Positions 41,601-56,560 are shown, counted from the stretch's first letter. The stretch: DNA of 64,000 nucleotides from Acanthacorydalis orientalis (GCA_034766995.1 CM068315.1:48433162-48497161); one strand, 5' to 3'. Numbers and translations are program-made. The notes: generated by a model from the letters alone, not told the origin.

Positions 41601-43089
41601 TGTTTGCTTTATGAATTTAAACTTGGGACTAACGCTACAGAAACTGCAAAAAAATGTGTACTGCGTTTGGAGAAAATACAATTATATCAAAAACGGTCCA
41701 GAGATGGTTTAAAAAAATGTCTGCCGGGGATGAATCCAGTAAAGATGAGATCAGATCAGGCAGACCATCAAATTTAAATATCGATGAATTGGAGACAATG
41801 ATTGAAACGAATTCCAGTTTAACGTGTCAACAGCTTGCAGAATGTTGAAAGTGACGAAACAATACGGAAGCATTTACACAAAATAGGAAAGAGTTGGAAA
41901 TTAAGTAAATGGGTACCACACGAATTAACTCCCAATAACAAATTACAGCGTCTTACAATCTGTACATCTCTTATTTCACGACTAAAATCAGAGAACTTTT
42001 TGGATCAAATTTTGACCACTGATGAAAAATGGATTATGTATTCCAACTACAAACGTACTCACCACTGGCTTTCATTAGGAGATCCTGTCCCACAAAGTCC
42101 TAAAGGAAAGTTAACACCACGAAAACTTCTTCTCTGTGTTTGGTGGACTTCAAAAGGAATTATTCACCATGAATATCTACGAGTGGGTCAAACCCTAACG
42201 GCAAACATTTATAGTGAACAACTCCAACGAGTACACGATGCATTACAACAAAAACAGCCAGCACTTGTGAATCGTAAAAAAGTTTTATTTTTGCAAGATA
42301 ACGCACGAGCACACGTTGCGGTAGAGACCAGAACAAAAATTATGAATTTAGGGTGAGAGATTCTTTCCCATCCCCCGTATTCACCAAACATATCACCATC
42401 AGATTATCACCTATTTTTATCTTTGGACAATCGAACGAGTGGTAAACAGTTTAATAATAAAGAAGAGTTAAAAATGGAGGTGTCTAGATTTTTTGAAAAT
42501 AAAAATAATCAATTTTATAGAAATGGAATTTATAAATTATCTTCTCGCTGGAAAAGAGTTGTTCGATGCGAAGGTGGATATTTCGATGAATAACGCTATT
42601 TTATGTAAAAATACACAAGTGTTTTTTTCTCAATTCAAAAACGACAGAATTGTCTTGGTTACTGTTGTAGTAAAACATTTAAATGTTAACTGTATATCTT
42701 AACCATAGATAAAGTATCTCTGAACAGTTATTCTTCTTATCTTAACAGTTATTAACACTGTATCCTGTGATTGTTAGTTAGTTGGTAGCATTGATTATTT
42801 TATCATGACAACAATTAAAATATAATTGTTGTGCAGATGTTTCTAGTCAGTGAGATAATCACTCTCGATATGTTCGGTTGTGTAGATGCTGGATATTCAA
42901 TAAAATAGTTTCCATGTCAATGAATTAGTTTAGTTCATATATACGCCTGCAATTCATCAACAGTTACTTGATATTATACACGTGCATAATGAAATAGTAT
43001 TGATTTTATTGCCATTTATTGTAATTCGAAAATTTGATTGATTAATAATAATAATTTATGTTTCTTATTAAACATTATTATATTAAATA

Positions 43090-43130
<41 letters not shown>

Positions 43131-43240
43131 CAAATAACCACAATATATTGCAAAACTGTCTGGCCCATAAACATTTATATAAAATTTGTCAGTAGTTTTT
43201 ATTGATGATAAAATTATATTTTAATACCAATTATCTTTTT

Positions 43241-43292
<52 letters not shown>

Positions 43293-46200
43293 CATGTATA
43301 CATATACATACTATACATGCACACACACCCATATATATAAATATATATATAGAGAGAGAGAGAAAGAGAGAGAAAGATTAAAAATCAGATTAAAGTGATT
43401 ACTGACAAAGAAAGCTCTCGACTTTTATAGCACAAATAAATCAACTCGTAAATAATTGGGATTAATTTTATTTTATCTGAATACTGTAACATTTTACATT
43501 ATGCAAATTTAAGTGTAAAAATTTTGTGAAAAAAAATGTCACTATGGCATGAATAGGAATCTACATGTAGATGAAATTTAAAATTAGTTTATTTTACATT
43601 CATATATATCTAATGAATATTTCGAATTTTTCATTTTGTTATAGAAAAAAAATTTGCTATAGTACATCCAGTCATTTACCGTACCTCAAATAACCTCCGT
43701 ACTCGCAGGAAACGTTCAATTTCATATTCATCAAAAGAACAGTACAATAACAACAACAACGACGCAGAAAATGTGCACCGAGTTTTCTTAGAAACTACAA
43801 AACTGTTTGGAAAAGTCTTCGATTTAAAGTTAAAGCCAAGCCCACCACTATTGGATCCTAATGTGGTATTTTTAAGTCGATGGACCAATAGAACAACTGC
43901 AATTCCTAGTGATTTTGTTGAACCAAATTGTTATTTTAGAGGCGAACGTGCAGCTTTATCACTATGCGATGGAATCGTAAGTATACATTTAATATTATAT
44001 ATTTTTAAATTTAGCAATACTTAGGAGTACTGCGTATTTAATAATATTATAATAAATAAAATATCATATCATATGACGCATTATTGTCGTGTCTTTGTTA
44101 TAGAGAGGAATTATTACTTCTGAAGATAACCATTTTTATACTATACATCCACTTCCAAAACGATTTCAACAATCTAATAAAATTCCTCATGTGATTGTGA
44201 AGAGATCTGTACCAAAATTACCTGATCCGTTTTCATCGACGTGTATTCATAAAAATCATGACAGAGACGGAACAAAACACGACGAAAACATCACAGAATG
44301 GAGTAAACGTTCTAGAAGAAAAGTTAACGTTGGTCAAGAAAAAAAATTGAACGATACAAATACTGCCTTTAAAATAGAAAACAATTCATCAAATCGAAAC
44401 GTTAGTAATTCGAATTGTAAGATATGTAGTATTTCAAATTCTTCTGAAAAAGTGATAAGTCATCGAGACAGTGATTTATTTATAAACAATGAAAATAAAA
44501 TAGATGAGACTAATTTGAATAAAAATAATTTATTAAGTAATATAAAAAATATATTTATTATAAATAATTATTTTGTGAACGATAGAGCCACTAATGATAC
44601 GGAACCTAGTTCGTTTAAGAATAGTAATAATAAAGAGAACGACGCAACAAATCATAATATTATAAGACTTGACTCGAATAATGATCGTATTTTACGAAAT
44701 ACGTTTGAAAGAGAAGCTGTAGAAACTAATTTCGTCGAATCTAAACATAATAATAATAGATACATTAGTGTTAGTAAATCACCAAAACATTTTCGAGATG
44801 AAAATCTTGATTTGAAGAGAGGAAAGCGAACCAAAAGAGCCGCACCTATTGCGGGCGTGCCTGTACATGTGGAAACTGCTGTGTTCGTTGATAAGGATTT
44901 ATTTCAACATATGGAAGCTAATTATCCTTCAGATACTGAACGAGAAATAGTTAGATTCGTATTGGCTATGATAAATGCTGTAAGTAAGCGCTTAATAAAA
45001 TTATAGTAATATTGATACTAGTATGCGTATGAGAAATTGAATCATTCTTTTATAATTTACAATATGATTTTCAGAAAGTTTTTATTTTCAATTAAAAACT
45101 AACAATGAATACATGAAGGACCAAAATAACTTCTTTACAACTATAATAGTATACAAAAGAAAAATTCAATTAAACAGAATACCAAAAACCTATAATATTT
45201 AATATCACTCTGTATTATATGTGGTATATTAACTGAAAGCAGTTTTTTTTGAAATTTACAAGATATACTAAAAAAATAAAAATGTATATAAGCACCAAAT
45301 AAAAATATATAAATAATCACTATGAATTAATTTTTAAATCAAGACTTAATTATATATTGTTTCAATGTGTGTGTGTGTATAATGTATATCTAAAAATATT
45401 AATATAATAAAGAATCGAAAAATATTTTTTTGATAACCAGTTTTCAATCCGCTCTTAAATTTTAATACAATATGTGATTCGTAGGTACAGCTATTATATC
45501 ACGATCCGTCGCTTGGCCGTCCTGTCAATTTTGCTTTGAAGCGTTTAGAAGTGCTCCATGATGACGCTAGTGCCACTGCTCCTGGTTTTGGTCCTTTACG
45601 TCGTTCACACGACATTGACCGTTTCTTAGGAGCATTCTGTTCATGGCAACGAGCTAGAAACCCACCTAGAGATTCAGATCCAGCTCATTGGGACCACGCA
45701 TTAATACTCACAGGCCTAGATTTATATGTTGTCAGTAAACGTGGAAAAATTAGTAGTCAAGTTGTTGGTAAGTTTTAACGAAAAATAATTATCAATAAAA
45801 CGTTCCTATTCTTTCTTTTATGACGTTTTGATTTATTATCAGTGCTTATATTTCTTAATCCAATATTTAAATATAAGTGATAATATATTAAATTATAATC
45901 ATATTTATACAATCATTCTTTATCAGGATTGGCACCAGTAGCAGGAATGTGTACAGCAACTAGTAGTTGTACAGTAAATGAAGGGCGTCACTTTGAAAGT
46001 GTATACGTAGTGGCACACGAAATAGGACATAAGTTTGTATTTTAATCAAATTTTATTATTAGTAAAGTGAAAAATATTTAATAATATGAATATGTATGCA
46101 GTTAACCATAGAAATGAATCGAAATATTTTTGAATCTTTTCAGTTTGGGAATGAGACATGATGGACCGCTTGCAGACAATGATTGCGATCCTAGTAGTTT

Positions 46201-49014
46201 TATAATGTCTCCAACGTTGGGCAGTGGAAAAATTACTTGGTCAGATTGTAGTAAAAGATATTTACAAATGTTTTTAGAGTAAGTTAATAAATAATCATGC
46301 ATACATTCTTTTTGTACTATTAGGAAATAAATATAATAAAATTAAATTTTTATCCATAATGTCTCTCTCTCTTCTCTCTCTCTCTCTCTATATATATATA
46401 TTGAAATTATATTATTTATAATAAATGATTATTATAGCTAATTAATAAATTCAAGTAATCATGTATGTAAGTTCACTTATACAAATGACCGAATAATAAA
46501 CATTCACAAGTACTTTCCTTATTCAACAATTAAATTATTGTCGTATACAAGAATATTATTATAAATAAAAATAGTATACAGATAGTTCATCTGTATTTAT
46601 ATATAAATTTTTAGAACAACTCAATCTCAATGCTTACTGGATCATGGGAGTTCAGCAGGACAATTAGATCATAGTGCAGAAGGAGCTTTACCTGGAGAAC
46701 GATTTGATGCAAATCAACAATGTAAGTTGCATTGTTACATATGGATATGAACTACTTAAATAGTGTCACATAACATGATTAATCAGTTATTCTACACATT
46801 CAAAATAAAAATTTTCTTAAAGTTATATATTTATGAATATTTAATTATTACCATAATATAAAAAATAGTAGTAATAAATGTATAAAAATAATTATTTTTA
46901 TGAAAATGAAATTGTGCAGTTACTTTTTTTTAAATATAGTTAACGGAAGAAAAGGTTTCAATATGATAAACGCTATTTATTTTATATTATTTCTGTTAAA
47001 AAGTAAGTGTACTATTATTTTTCTCCAAGTGAATAAAATTAATTTTTTTCTTCATTGAAAATTATATTTAAAAATTAAAACCTCGACCTTTGCATTCAAT
47101 TCCTTAGCATTATTTTGAAATTAAATCGCGATTATTAAATAATAATCATTTTAGGTATGCTAAAATATGGAAGAGGAAGTAAACACTCACTGCATCAGCC
47201 GTTGGATGATATTTGCAGAGATTTACATTGTCAGAGGGATAGATATACATGGACATCTCATCCAGCATTAGAAGGAACAACTTGTGGTCCTAATATGGTA
47301 TAGGGTTTACTGAATAATTTTTAGATACTTAACGTATATAGTATCAATAATATAATTTGTTATTAATTTTATTTTATTCGCCTATTTTTCTTGATAGTGG
47401 TGTAGAGGTGGTCGTTGCGTTGGTCGGAGCAATTTAGCACTTAGAGCATATAGTGGAGCAAGTGTTTCGTTAGCTAAAGTCCATGGAGGATGGTCTGCTT
47501 GGCAAACTATAAGTGACTGTGCATCGGGATGTCTTTATGGCGAAGAAGGACGGTTAAGAGCTGGAAGTACTGGCGTAGTTTTAGCTGCTAGGAGGTGTAA
47601 TTCTCCTAGGTTAGTAAATACTTAAAAGTATGTGTTTGAATTACTTGCTATTTTATAATTTTTATTTGAATAATATCTAATATGTAGTTGAATCCTTCTT
47701 TTATTTTAAATTATAAAAAAATGACTGTGTAAAATATATAAGCAATTACCATAAAAATATATCAATATTATTAGAAGTAGAAGTTCTTTGTTTAATATCT
47801 GTTGATTTTTTTAAAAAAAAAATTCCGAGATACTTAACATTAATGCACATACACTTTATAAAAAAAATATTTACAATAGAAGCAAATAAACAGCATCTAT
47901 ATGTTTCTATGCGTATACATACGTAAAATTATGGAATGTTTTTATTTATTTATAAATATGTTAGACCGGAAAATGGAGGGAGACGTTGTGAAGGTCCTAC
48001 TAGAAGATACCAAGCTTGTAATGCGATGCAGTGTCTTAATGTTCCACGAATGACTATCAGCGAATTCGCTGATCAAATATGTGGAAGAGCACGTGAAGTT
48101 GATACAGACTTAACCGGAAGTGGACTTCAAAGATTAAGTTCAGACCGTAAGTTTTTTGACTGGAATGAAATTTAGTAATAAAAAACATTTTATCATGTTT
48201 ACTTTTAGCTGAGGAAGCTTGCATGGTATGGTGTCATAAAAGAGGCGGTGGTTCAAAAACCAGAGGATGGACCTTTCCAGATGGAACTGTATGCCAAAAG
48301 CGCCAAAGACGTTTTGGAAAACCTACCTATTGTATAAACGGACGTTGTCAAGTAAGGCAGTTCGGAAATAATTTTATCATTATATTTTAACTTAAATAAA
48401 TAAAACGAACCTACTACTGAACTGAAAAATAATACTTTCATAGGAATTTTTATGCCAAACTCAAAACGAAGACGTCGAGTTTCTAACTCTTCCAGAACTT
48501 TGTCCTGATATATCATGGAGAAATAATCCTAAGCGCAGAGACAACGACGACGCTGTTCGTTGGATTAGTGCCAGCGGATGCCATTCCCATTGTATGGCCC
48601 CTGGGACAGGAATACGTTTAGTTATAACGAAAAATAAACCGCAACGATCTAGTATACAATTATGTCAACCAGATAAAAATGTTAGTAAATAAATAAAAAT
48701 TATAAATAAGTTTTAATAAACTGTAAATACTTATATTTTAAAATGAGTGTACAAAATCAAAAAAATCGATAACTAAGATAATGATATGTTAGAACAATAG
48801 CTACATTCACTTTCTTCATTGAAAATCATTAATAAAAACATCTATACATTTCCATCTATGCGTGTTAGCATATTAAAACAAAAATGTAATAAATTTGGAC
48901 ATTTTGATAAAGAAAAATAATGTGGAAATTTAATTCAGTTGTAAAATTTAATTGCATAATTAAAAATATTTCTTTTTTAAAACTGTTGAAAAAACTTCAA
49001 CTATAAATTGAATA

Positions 49015-49084
<70 letters not shown>

Positions 49085-50634
49085 AAAGAGAGAGAGAAAG
49101 AATGGTTGGGAAGGAGGGAGAGAAGGGTGACTCAAAGGAGAAGAGAAGGGCGAATCAGGGAGAGAGGAAGGGTGGAAGGAAGGAGATATTATTATTACAA
49201 GTATTTTTTTTAAATCAAGTATCTATCAATTTCAGAGTTGTGGAAGACTAAAAACGCCATTTCAACATGCTACTGCCGTATGTACTAAATATAAAGAACG
49301 AGTTAGACGCCTTTCCGGTCTAGGAATGCAAATTTCGCCAGCTTTAGGTAATGAACCAAAATATATATACAAATTTAATAATTGGTGTTTTTAAAAATGC
49401 GATTTAGAAATTTAAATAAAATTGCAACTGACTGGATTTCATTTGGAGTGATATTAATATACTACATATATACACGCACATTTGATATTTAATATAAACA
49501 AGGAAGCACAATAAGTTTAAAGATGGCGGCGTTCATTAAAATCCTTTCCAAATTTATATAACAATTATTATCATATTGCTTGTACTTTTGTAAAATAAAA
49601 TGAATTATTAATTTCTCAACAATTCCTTTACAATAAATATATTAGACAATTTATCAATATCAATATTTTTTTCCGTAGCAGTAAAAAAAAACTAGACAAA
49701 ATTAAAATAATAGATTCCCCTTATTTTTGTTTCGTACTTTCTTTCCTATTTGTTTACCCATTAAAAGAATATATTTTAATTTTTAACCTCTTATGCATTA
49801 CTATTTTTGTAATTCTTTTATTTCATATTTACTTTTTATAAAAATTCCTAACAGTTTATATATTTACAAAATCCAGAATAAACGGACTATTTAATGTCTT
49901 ATTAAGTAAATATGAACTTTTAGAGGATCCTGATAGACCCTGCAGAGTTGCTTGTCAAGATGAGAATGTTTCACATAGATTTTATTTAGTAAATGGAGAA
50001 GAAGGATGGTTTCCGTTTGGTACAGACTGCACGAGAGGATCAACTGAGAAAAGAGCTTACTGCATAAGTGGAAAATGTTTAGTACGTAATCAATTTTTAT
50101 TGAACAGAGATTATATTTATTACAAAGCGTGTTAGGAATATAGAAAAATGAACAAACTATATTGCAATAGATTGTTAATGCAAATCGGCGATATTATGTT
50201 GCGAATTTAAATTTAGTTACATATTTTTTCATTTAGAAAGTTTTGTCAATATAACAATTCAAAAAAAATATTTATTTCACATTCTATATTATATAAGAAC
50301 TAATTTTTACCTCTTCGTGCAGGAATTTGGTGCTGATGATACACCTTTGTCGGAAAGTGAATTCACTTTGCCATTATTGTCACGAACAAAACGTAGTTTG
50401 CAACGGAATATTACACGTGTAATGGCAACTTTACAACAACATGAACTTGATCAGATAGTTTCGCGTCTAAATCTTACATTTACGGACAGTACTATAAGCC
50501 GTGTCAGACCGATAGACCAACAACAGGATTTTGAAATTGATCTCAACAACCCAATTCATATACCAATGGAATTTCCAATCGATATGTTTCCACGTAATTA
50601 TTACAGAGATTATTATAACAATGTGTATGTGTAG
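20766..50634 (+). CDS. ADAMTS secreted metalloprotease, 16 coding exons
   Basis: Secreted zinc protease of extracellular matrix (M12B, ADAMTS). The exons are 20766-20825, 31752-31839, 43645-43976, 44104-44979, 45485-45767, 45927-46032, 46144-46278, 46615-46721, 47155-47297, 47398-47609, 47965-48146, 48209-48351, 48444-48680, 49236-49347, 49924-50081 and 50323-50634. Every junction agrees in phase and the product is 1161 aa. Order: signal peptide (1-15), prodomain with an Asn-rich expansion (about 165-400), furin site RTKR ending at 405, catalytic domain with HEIGHNLGMRHD (577-588) and Met-turn SFIMS (M603), disintegrin-like region (about 625-735), one thrombospondin type 1 repeat (from [10 protein letters not shown], about 736-805), Cys-rich region (845-968) and a second Cys-rich-like module (1005-1060). 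The tail has another RTKR (1079-1082). Which insect ADAMTS paralogue it is remains open. It is convergent with HAUS3. Confidence 0.93.
22430..22650. other. GC-richer island with imperfect hairpin in ADAMTS intron 1
   Basis: TTGGCGG-tgg-TCCCG at 22442 pairs with CGGGA-cata-TCCGCCAA ending near 22497, around a loop of about 24 nt. A CTTACGTCACC motif follows at about 22570. The open frames in it are short and none splices cleanly into the ADAMTS frame. It could be an intronic enhancer, a non-coding RNA or a transposon relic. Confidence 0.4.
25435..25736. mobile_element. 302-bp TA-target MITE
   Basis: It starts CAGTGGCGCACTCAGG and ends in the reverse complement of CAGTGGCGCACCCAGG, so 15 of 16 terminal bases match. 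It is flanked by TA on both sides and sits inside a TA array. It has an internal near-duplicate (ACATTAACCTCTCTGTGTATA and ACATTAATTTATCTGTGTATA). It is non-coding and its GC content is clearly above its surroundings. TA target use fits Tc1/mariner-mobilised MITEs. Confidence 0.8.
25799..25832. mobile_element. Solo terminus of the DUF4817-type element family
   Basis: GAGTTTTCCATTAAGGACGTAATTTTTTA matches the ends of the element at 27732-28441 (GGGTTTTCCAGTAGGGATGCAATTTTTTA on its left). Only one end remains, squeezed between two TA-flanked elements. Confidence 0.6.
25848..26564 (+). mobile_element. Tc1-like element with ~210-bp terminal inverted repeats
   Basis: The ends CAGTGGCCAACAAAAATATTC and (reverse complement) TAGTAACCAGCAAAAGTATTC are flanked by TA. 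The inverted arms run about 25848-26057 and 26343-26564 with high identity, including AATACACTTTTCCAGGAAAC. Between them, about 26070-26185 reads as the C-terminus of a Tc1 transposase ([16 protein letters not shown] followed by ERIRKLL), so most of the transposase has been deleted. The 60-aa frame at 26206-26388 continues this tail in another frame. It cannot encode its own transposase. Confidence 0.8.
27732..28441 (+). pseudogene. Internally deleted DUF4817-type (Tc1/mariner-related) element
   Basis: The TA-flanked ends (AAGGGTTTTCCAGTAGGGATGC on the left, ACAGATTTTCCACTATGGACGC as reverse complement on the right) define a 710-bp element. Frame 27844-28038 encodes an N-terminal helix-turn-helix of the DUF4817 kind ([40 protein letters not shown]). 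After that, about 28060-28280 reads as the C-terminus with stops and shifts ([25 protein letters not shown]). The middle, with the catalytic acidic residues, is missing. Confidence 0.75.
29709..29760. other. Structured GC-richer segment in ADAMTS intron 1
   Basis: CAGAGC (29709) pairs with GCTCTG (29744) and GGTCATC (29717) with GATGACC (29727). An alternative stem CTCTGT/ACAGAG overlaps at 29745-29760. A 55-codon frame from ATG 29685 to 29852 crosses it, but has no splice context fitting ADAMTS. Its function is not known. Confidence 0.35.
30451..30482. repeat. Perfect 11-bp GC-containing hairpin
   Basis: CCCCTCTATTG, a 10-nt loop CGGTTCCCAC, then the exact complement CAATAGAGGGG. It is followed by a GC-richer 110-bp stretch. 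It resembles the sub-terminal hairpins of mobile elements, but no element ends were found. Confidence 0.6.
30826..30962. repeat. Inverted compound microsatellite (TATC)n-(TA)n-(GATA)n
   Basis: A TA array, then about six TATC units, a TA array of about 46 bp, then five GATA units. The TATC and GATA blocks are reverse complements across the TA centre, so the region is one large palindrome able to form a cruciform. Confidence 0.85.
31752..31839 (+). CDS. ADAMTS coding exon 2: start of prodomain
   Basis: An 88-nt exon between TTGACAG and GTGAGTG. Only frame 0 is open; it encodes 29 residues ([20 protein letters not shown] then TGGDVRDTS) and leaves one base. That base plus the first two of 43645 give the Glu codon that starts the prodomain segment [13 protein letters not shown] content is well above the flanking intron. 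It is isolated by introns of 10.9 and 11.8 kb. Confidence 0.85.
32370..32612 (+). pseudogene. Tc1-like transposase C-terminal fragment
   Basis: The translation reads [17 protein letters not shown] and, after stops, [13 protein letters not shown] and TKY. This is the typical end of Tc1 transposases ([23 protein letters not shown]). There is no N-terminal part, and stops interrupt the rest. Confidence 0.75.
34465..34722 (+). pseudogene. Mariner fragment with right terminus
   Basis: Reading at about 34480-34655 gives a mariner transposase C-terminus ([20 protein letters not shown], then [19 protein letters not shown] and SLYFDK). Beyond it, at 34692-34722, AACCGCAATTAATTTTACACCAACCTA is the complement of a cecropia/Hsmar1-type mariner end (TTAGGTTGGTG...). 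The 5' half of the element is gone. Confidence 0.7.
35608..36125. mobile_element. MITE with internal 17-bp hairpin, copy 1
   Basis: The left end GCACTCCCTGACTTACGTAGG directly follows a TA array and matches the reverse complement of the right end of copy 2 at 53026-53307. Both copies also share ACACTAGTGTTA and a core hairpin. Here the hairpin is perfect: GAAGCCGATTTTACTTT (36032) with its complement ending at 36083. The right terminus is not visible, and the copy holds about 290 bp that copy 2 lacks. Confidence 0.65.
40010..40087. repeat. 18-bp inverted repeat flanking 42 bp
   Basis: TATACTTCTAGTAAATAA at 40010 is repeated in reverse complement at 40070-40087. Upstream (39930-40010) further AGTAAATAATATAT units form an irregular tandem array, and another ACTTCTAGTAAATAA begins at 39924. 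This may be a small fold-back element. Confidence 0.6.
41392..42659 (+). pseudogene. Nearly complete mariner transposon (1268 bp), inactivated
   Basis: The terminal inverted repeats ACCAAGAAAGTCCTGTCGTT and ACCAAGACAATTCTGTCGTT lie directly inside TA target duplications (41390-41391, 42660-42661). The transposase reads through three frames from about 41540 to 42590: helix-turn-helix region ([30 protein letters not shown]), WVPHEL, then the catalytic motifs [17 protein letters not shown] and [13 protein letters not shown] (DD34D type), ending near GGYFDE. There are two frameshifts (about 41660 and 41845) and one TGA (42354) where the family has Trp. The length equals that of an intact mariner (about 1.3 kb), so this is a relatively young copy. 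It is inside ADAMTS intron 2, in the same orientation as the gene. Confidence 0.9.
49018..49187 (+). repeat. TA array followed by ~107-bp polypurine tract in ADAMTS intron 13
   Basis: After about 62 bp of TA repeats, 49081-49187 is almost entirely A and G on the plus strand (AAAGAAAGAGAGAGAG..., GGAAGGAGGGAGAGAAGGG), with only a few pyrimidines. Such tracts can form triplex (H-DNA). It lies about 50 bp upstream of the exon 14 acceptor. Confidence 0.8.
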
Positions 50635-52786
50635 ATTAAAGAAATAATATTATCAGATCAATTAAATGATTATATATTATCATGAAAATATTTTAAAAAT
50701 GTAAGTTTTGCGCTCGGGTTCTTAACCTTTTTAATATTTGTTCCTTTCAACAAAAACTTGATTGTTGATGAAGTTTTCGTATCATTATAAAATGTTGAGA
50801 AGCTGTATTAGATAACTGATTCGAGTAGGAACTAAATCAGTACTATTTTTGTTCCATATTTATTTCGTAACAGCGTGATTAATACCATATTCAAAAAAAT
50901 AAATAAAAATAAAAACGTATTTCAGATAAAAGTTAAATAAAAATAAAAAGAAACAATGTTGTATTCAATTAAGTTTCAATAGAAAGCTAAGCTTGTTAGA
51001 GCTTAATTTTAAAATATCTAATCTTTGTAAATTTTAAATGCATAGGATTAATCTTTAATTGTTTTATAATCATTTTTAATAGCAAGCATTACTGAAAATC
51101 TTGTTTTACATAAATACGACGTTCTGAATGGAATTAAAAATTCAAAGCTCTTTCTGCAATTAATCTTACTTTCCATCAAAAGTTAAACAGACATTCCTCT
51201 TAAACCAAAAAATTAAACTTAATAATTATATTTAATATATTAAATTTTTAGTGTTTAAATTTAAATAGAAGCATTTGATTAAAAAAAAATAAATTTCTTA
51301 TATTATTTTATACAATGTCGTGCATCATAGGTTAAGAACCACTGGTGTAGCGTGTATGCAATGTTGTGATGAAAAATAAGTTATATTATTTTATTACAAA
51401 AAAAATGATCTATGCTCTTTGAGTATTAAGAATATTTTAAATGTATTTTTAGATAAATAAAGCAAATTTTATAACTATTTATATTTTAAATTAGTTGCTG
51501 TTTTTATTTATTTTTTACAATTATGAATTACTAAATATTGTTTATGTTTAGAAACTAAATTTACTTAAAAAATATTTATAGTTAATCCACTTTTCTATAT
51601 ACCTTTTTACTTCATAATACACTTGTAATAATAATTGTAAATAAATCCTTGTTTTGTAGAATTAATTTAAATTATTAAATTACAAGTATCATTATTAATT
51701 CTTAAACATATTTTGGTTTATCTCTTATTTCCAGCAATTCATTTTTTAATGTATTGATATTTTATTAAATATCGATTTCATTAATTCATTCTGTGTATAA
51801 ATAAGATTGAAGTTAGTAAAAAATTCAATTATATTTTGTTCCAATATCTAAAAACTAAAACGTAATGAACGTGTAAAATTTTAATTATAAAAATGTATTA
51901 TTAACTCTTTCAGTATAGAACTATCGAAGTGTATAATGACCACTAAATGATGCTCATCTTAGTAGTGTACTTAGAGCAGATTTTTACACAAATTTACATA
52001 TACATTCCGTGTATTAGAAAGATTAAAAAACTAGTTTTATTCTCACTGTACATTCAGTAAAGTGTATATATTCTGATACAGAATGCAAGTCAACAAATAC
52101 CCTAATATATAATATATATATATTACACACACATATATATACCACTGAAAAATATAAACATTAAGTATATATTACCTCTATAAAGGTTTAAACAGAAGTT
52201 TACTTTCAGAGAAAACCATCAAAAAAAAAAAAACAACACAGAGACTAAGAACATTTTAAACAGTTACAAAATTTATTTTCAAAATTCATGAACCCACTCT
52301 GTTTTTTTATGGTATAAAATGTAACTGTCATCATTTATACAAATTCTAGATTTTGAAAACAACAAATTAATATCATGGTCGTACAATATTTGTAAATATT
52401 TTAAAATATGTAAATGATCATTTATATATACGAGTATATATATGCATAAATGTAACAAATATTAAACACTATAAAATTGTAAGAATTTGGATATAATAGC
52501 ATCAGAAATTACATTATTAACAACTTAAAAAACATATCACAATATAAAAACATTAAATACCTTAAATAAATGTATATACATTAAATGTGTATACTTAAAT
52601 AAATGTAAATACATTAAATAAATATAATTTACATAAATAAAAGTATTTTATTTGTATTAAAAATTATAAAACTGGTTGTTTTCCTTACAAAATCACTTTC
52701 TTTTTAATAAATTTATTACACAAACATTAAATATTCTATAAATAAAACATAGTTATTTATTAATTTATATAATTCATTTCCATTTA
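50635..52786. other. Shared 3' region of convergent ADAMTS and HAUS3
   Basis: It probably contains the ADAMTS 3' UTR (AATAAA candidates at 50897 and 51456) and the short HAUS3 3' UTR (TTTATT on plus, i.e. AATAAA on minus, near 52755). A hAT MITE occupies 50713-51344. The rest, 51353-52750, is featureless AT-rich DNA. Confidence 0.5.
50713..51344. mobile_element. hAT MITE (632 bp) with 8-bp target duplication
   Basis: The right end, in reverse complement, reads CAGTGGTTCTTAACCTATG. The left end reads CTCGGGTTCTTAACCTTTT, so the core GGTTCTTAACCT is shared. The flanking 8-mers are GTTTTGCG (50705-50712) and GTGTAGCG (51345-51352), matching at 6 of 8, as expected for an old hAT insertion. There is no transposase frame. 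It lies 78 bp after the ADAMTS stop codon, so it may form part of that 3' UTR. Confidence 0.75.

Positions 52787-56560
<3,774 letters not shown>

Larger units (their letters stand above)
31840..43644 (+). other. ADAMTS intron 2 (11.8 kb)
   Basis: The ends are GTGAGT and TTATAG. It contains Tc1 and mariner C-terminal fragments (32370-32610, 34465-34722), a MITE copy at 35608-36125, an inverted repeat at 40010-40087 and a nearly complete mariner at 41392-42659. An AAGGTTATGACCTTG palindrome at about 38297 looks like paired nuclear-receptor half-sites inside a GC-richer stretch (38170-38400). I saw nothing exon-like at 36960-39900. Confidence 0.7.

Noticed and set aside
43676..43888. 70-aa minus-strand frame
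   Set aside because: Antisense shadow of ADAMTS exon 3, which has proper splice sites and family sequence.
48253..48516. 87-aa minus-strand frame
   Set aside because: Antisense to ADAMTS exons 12 and 13 and crosses an intron.
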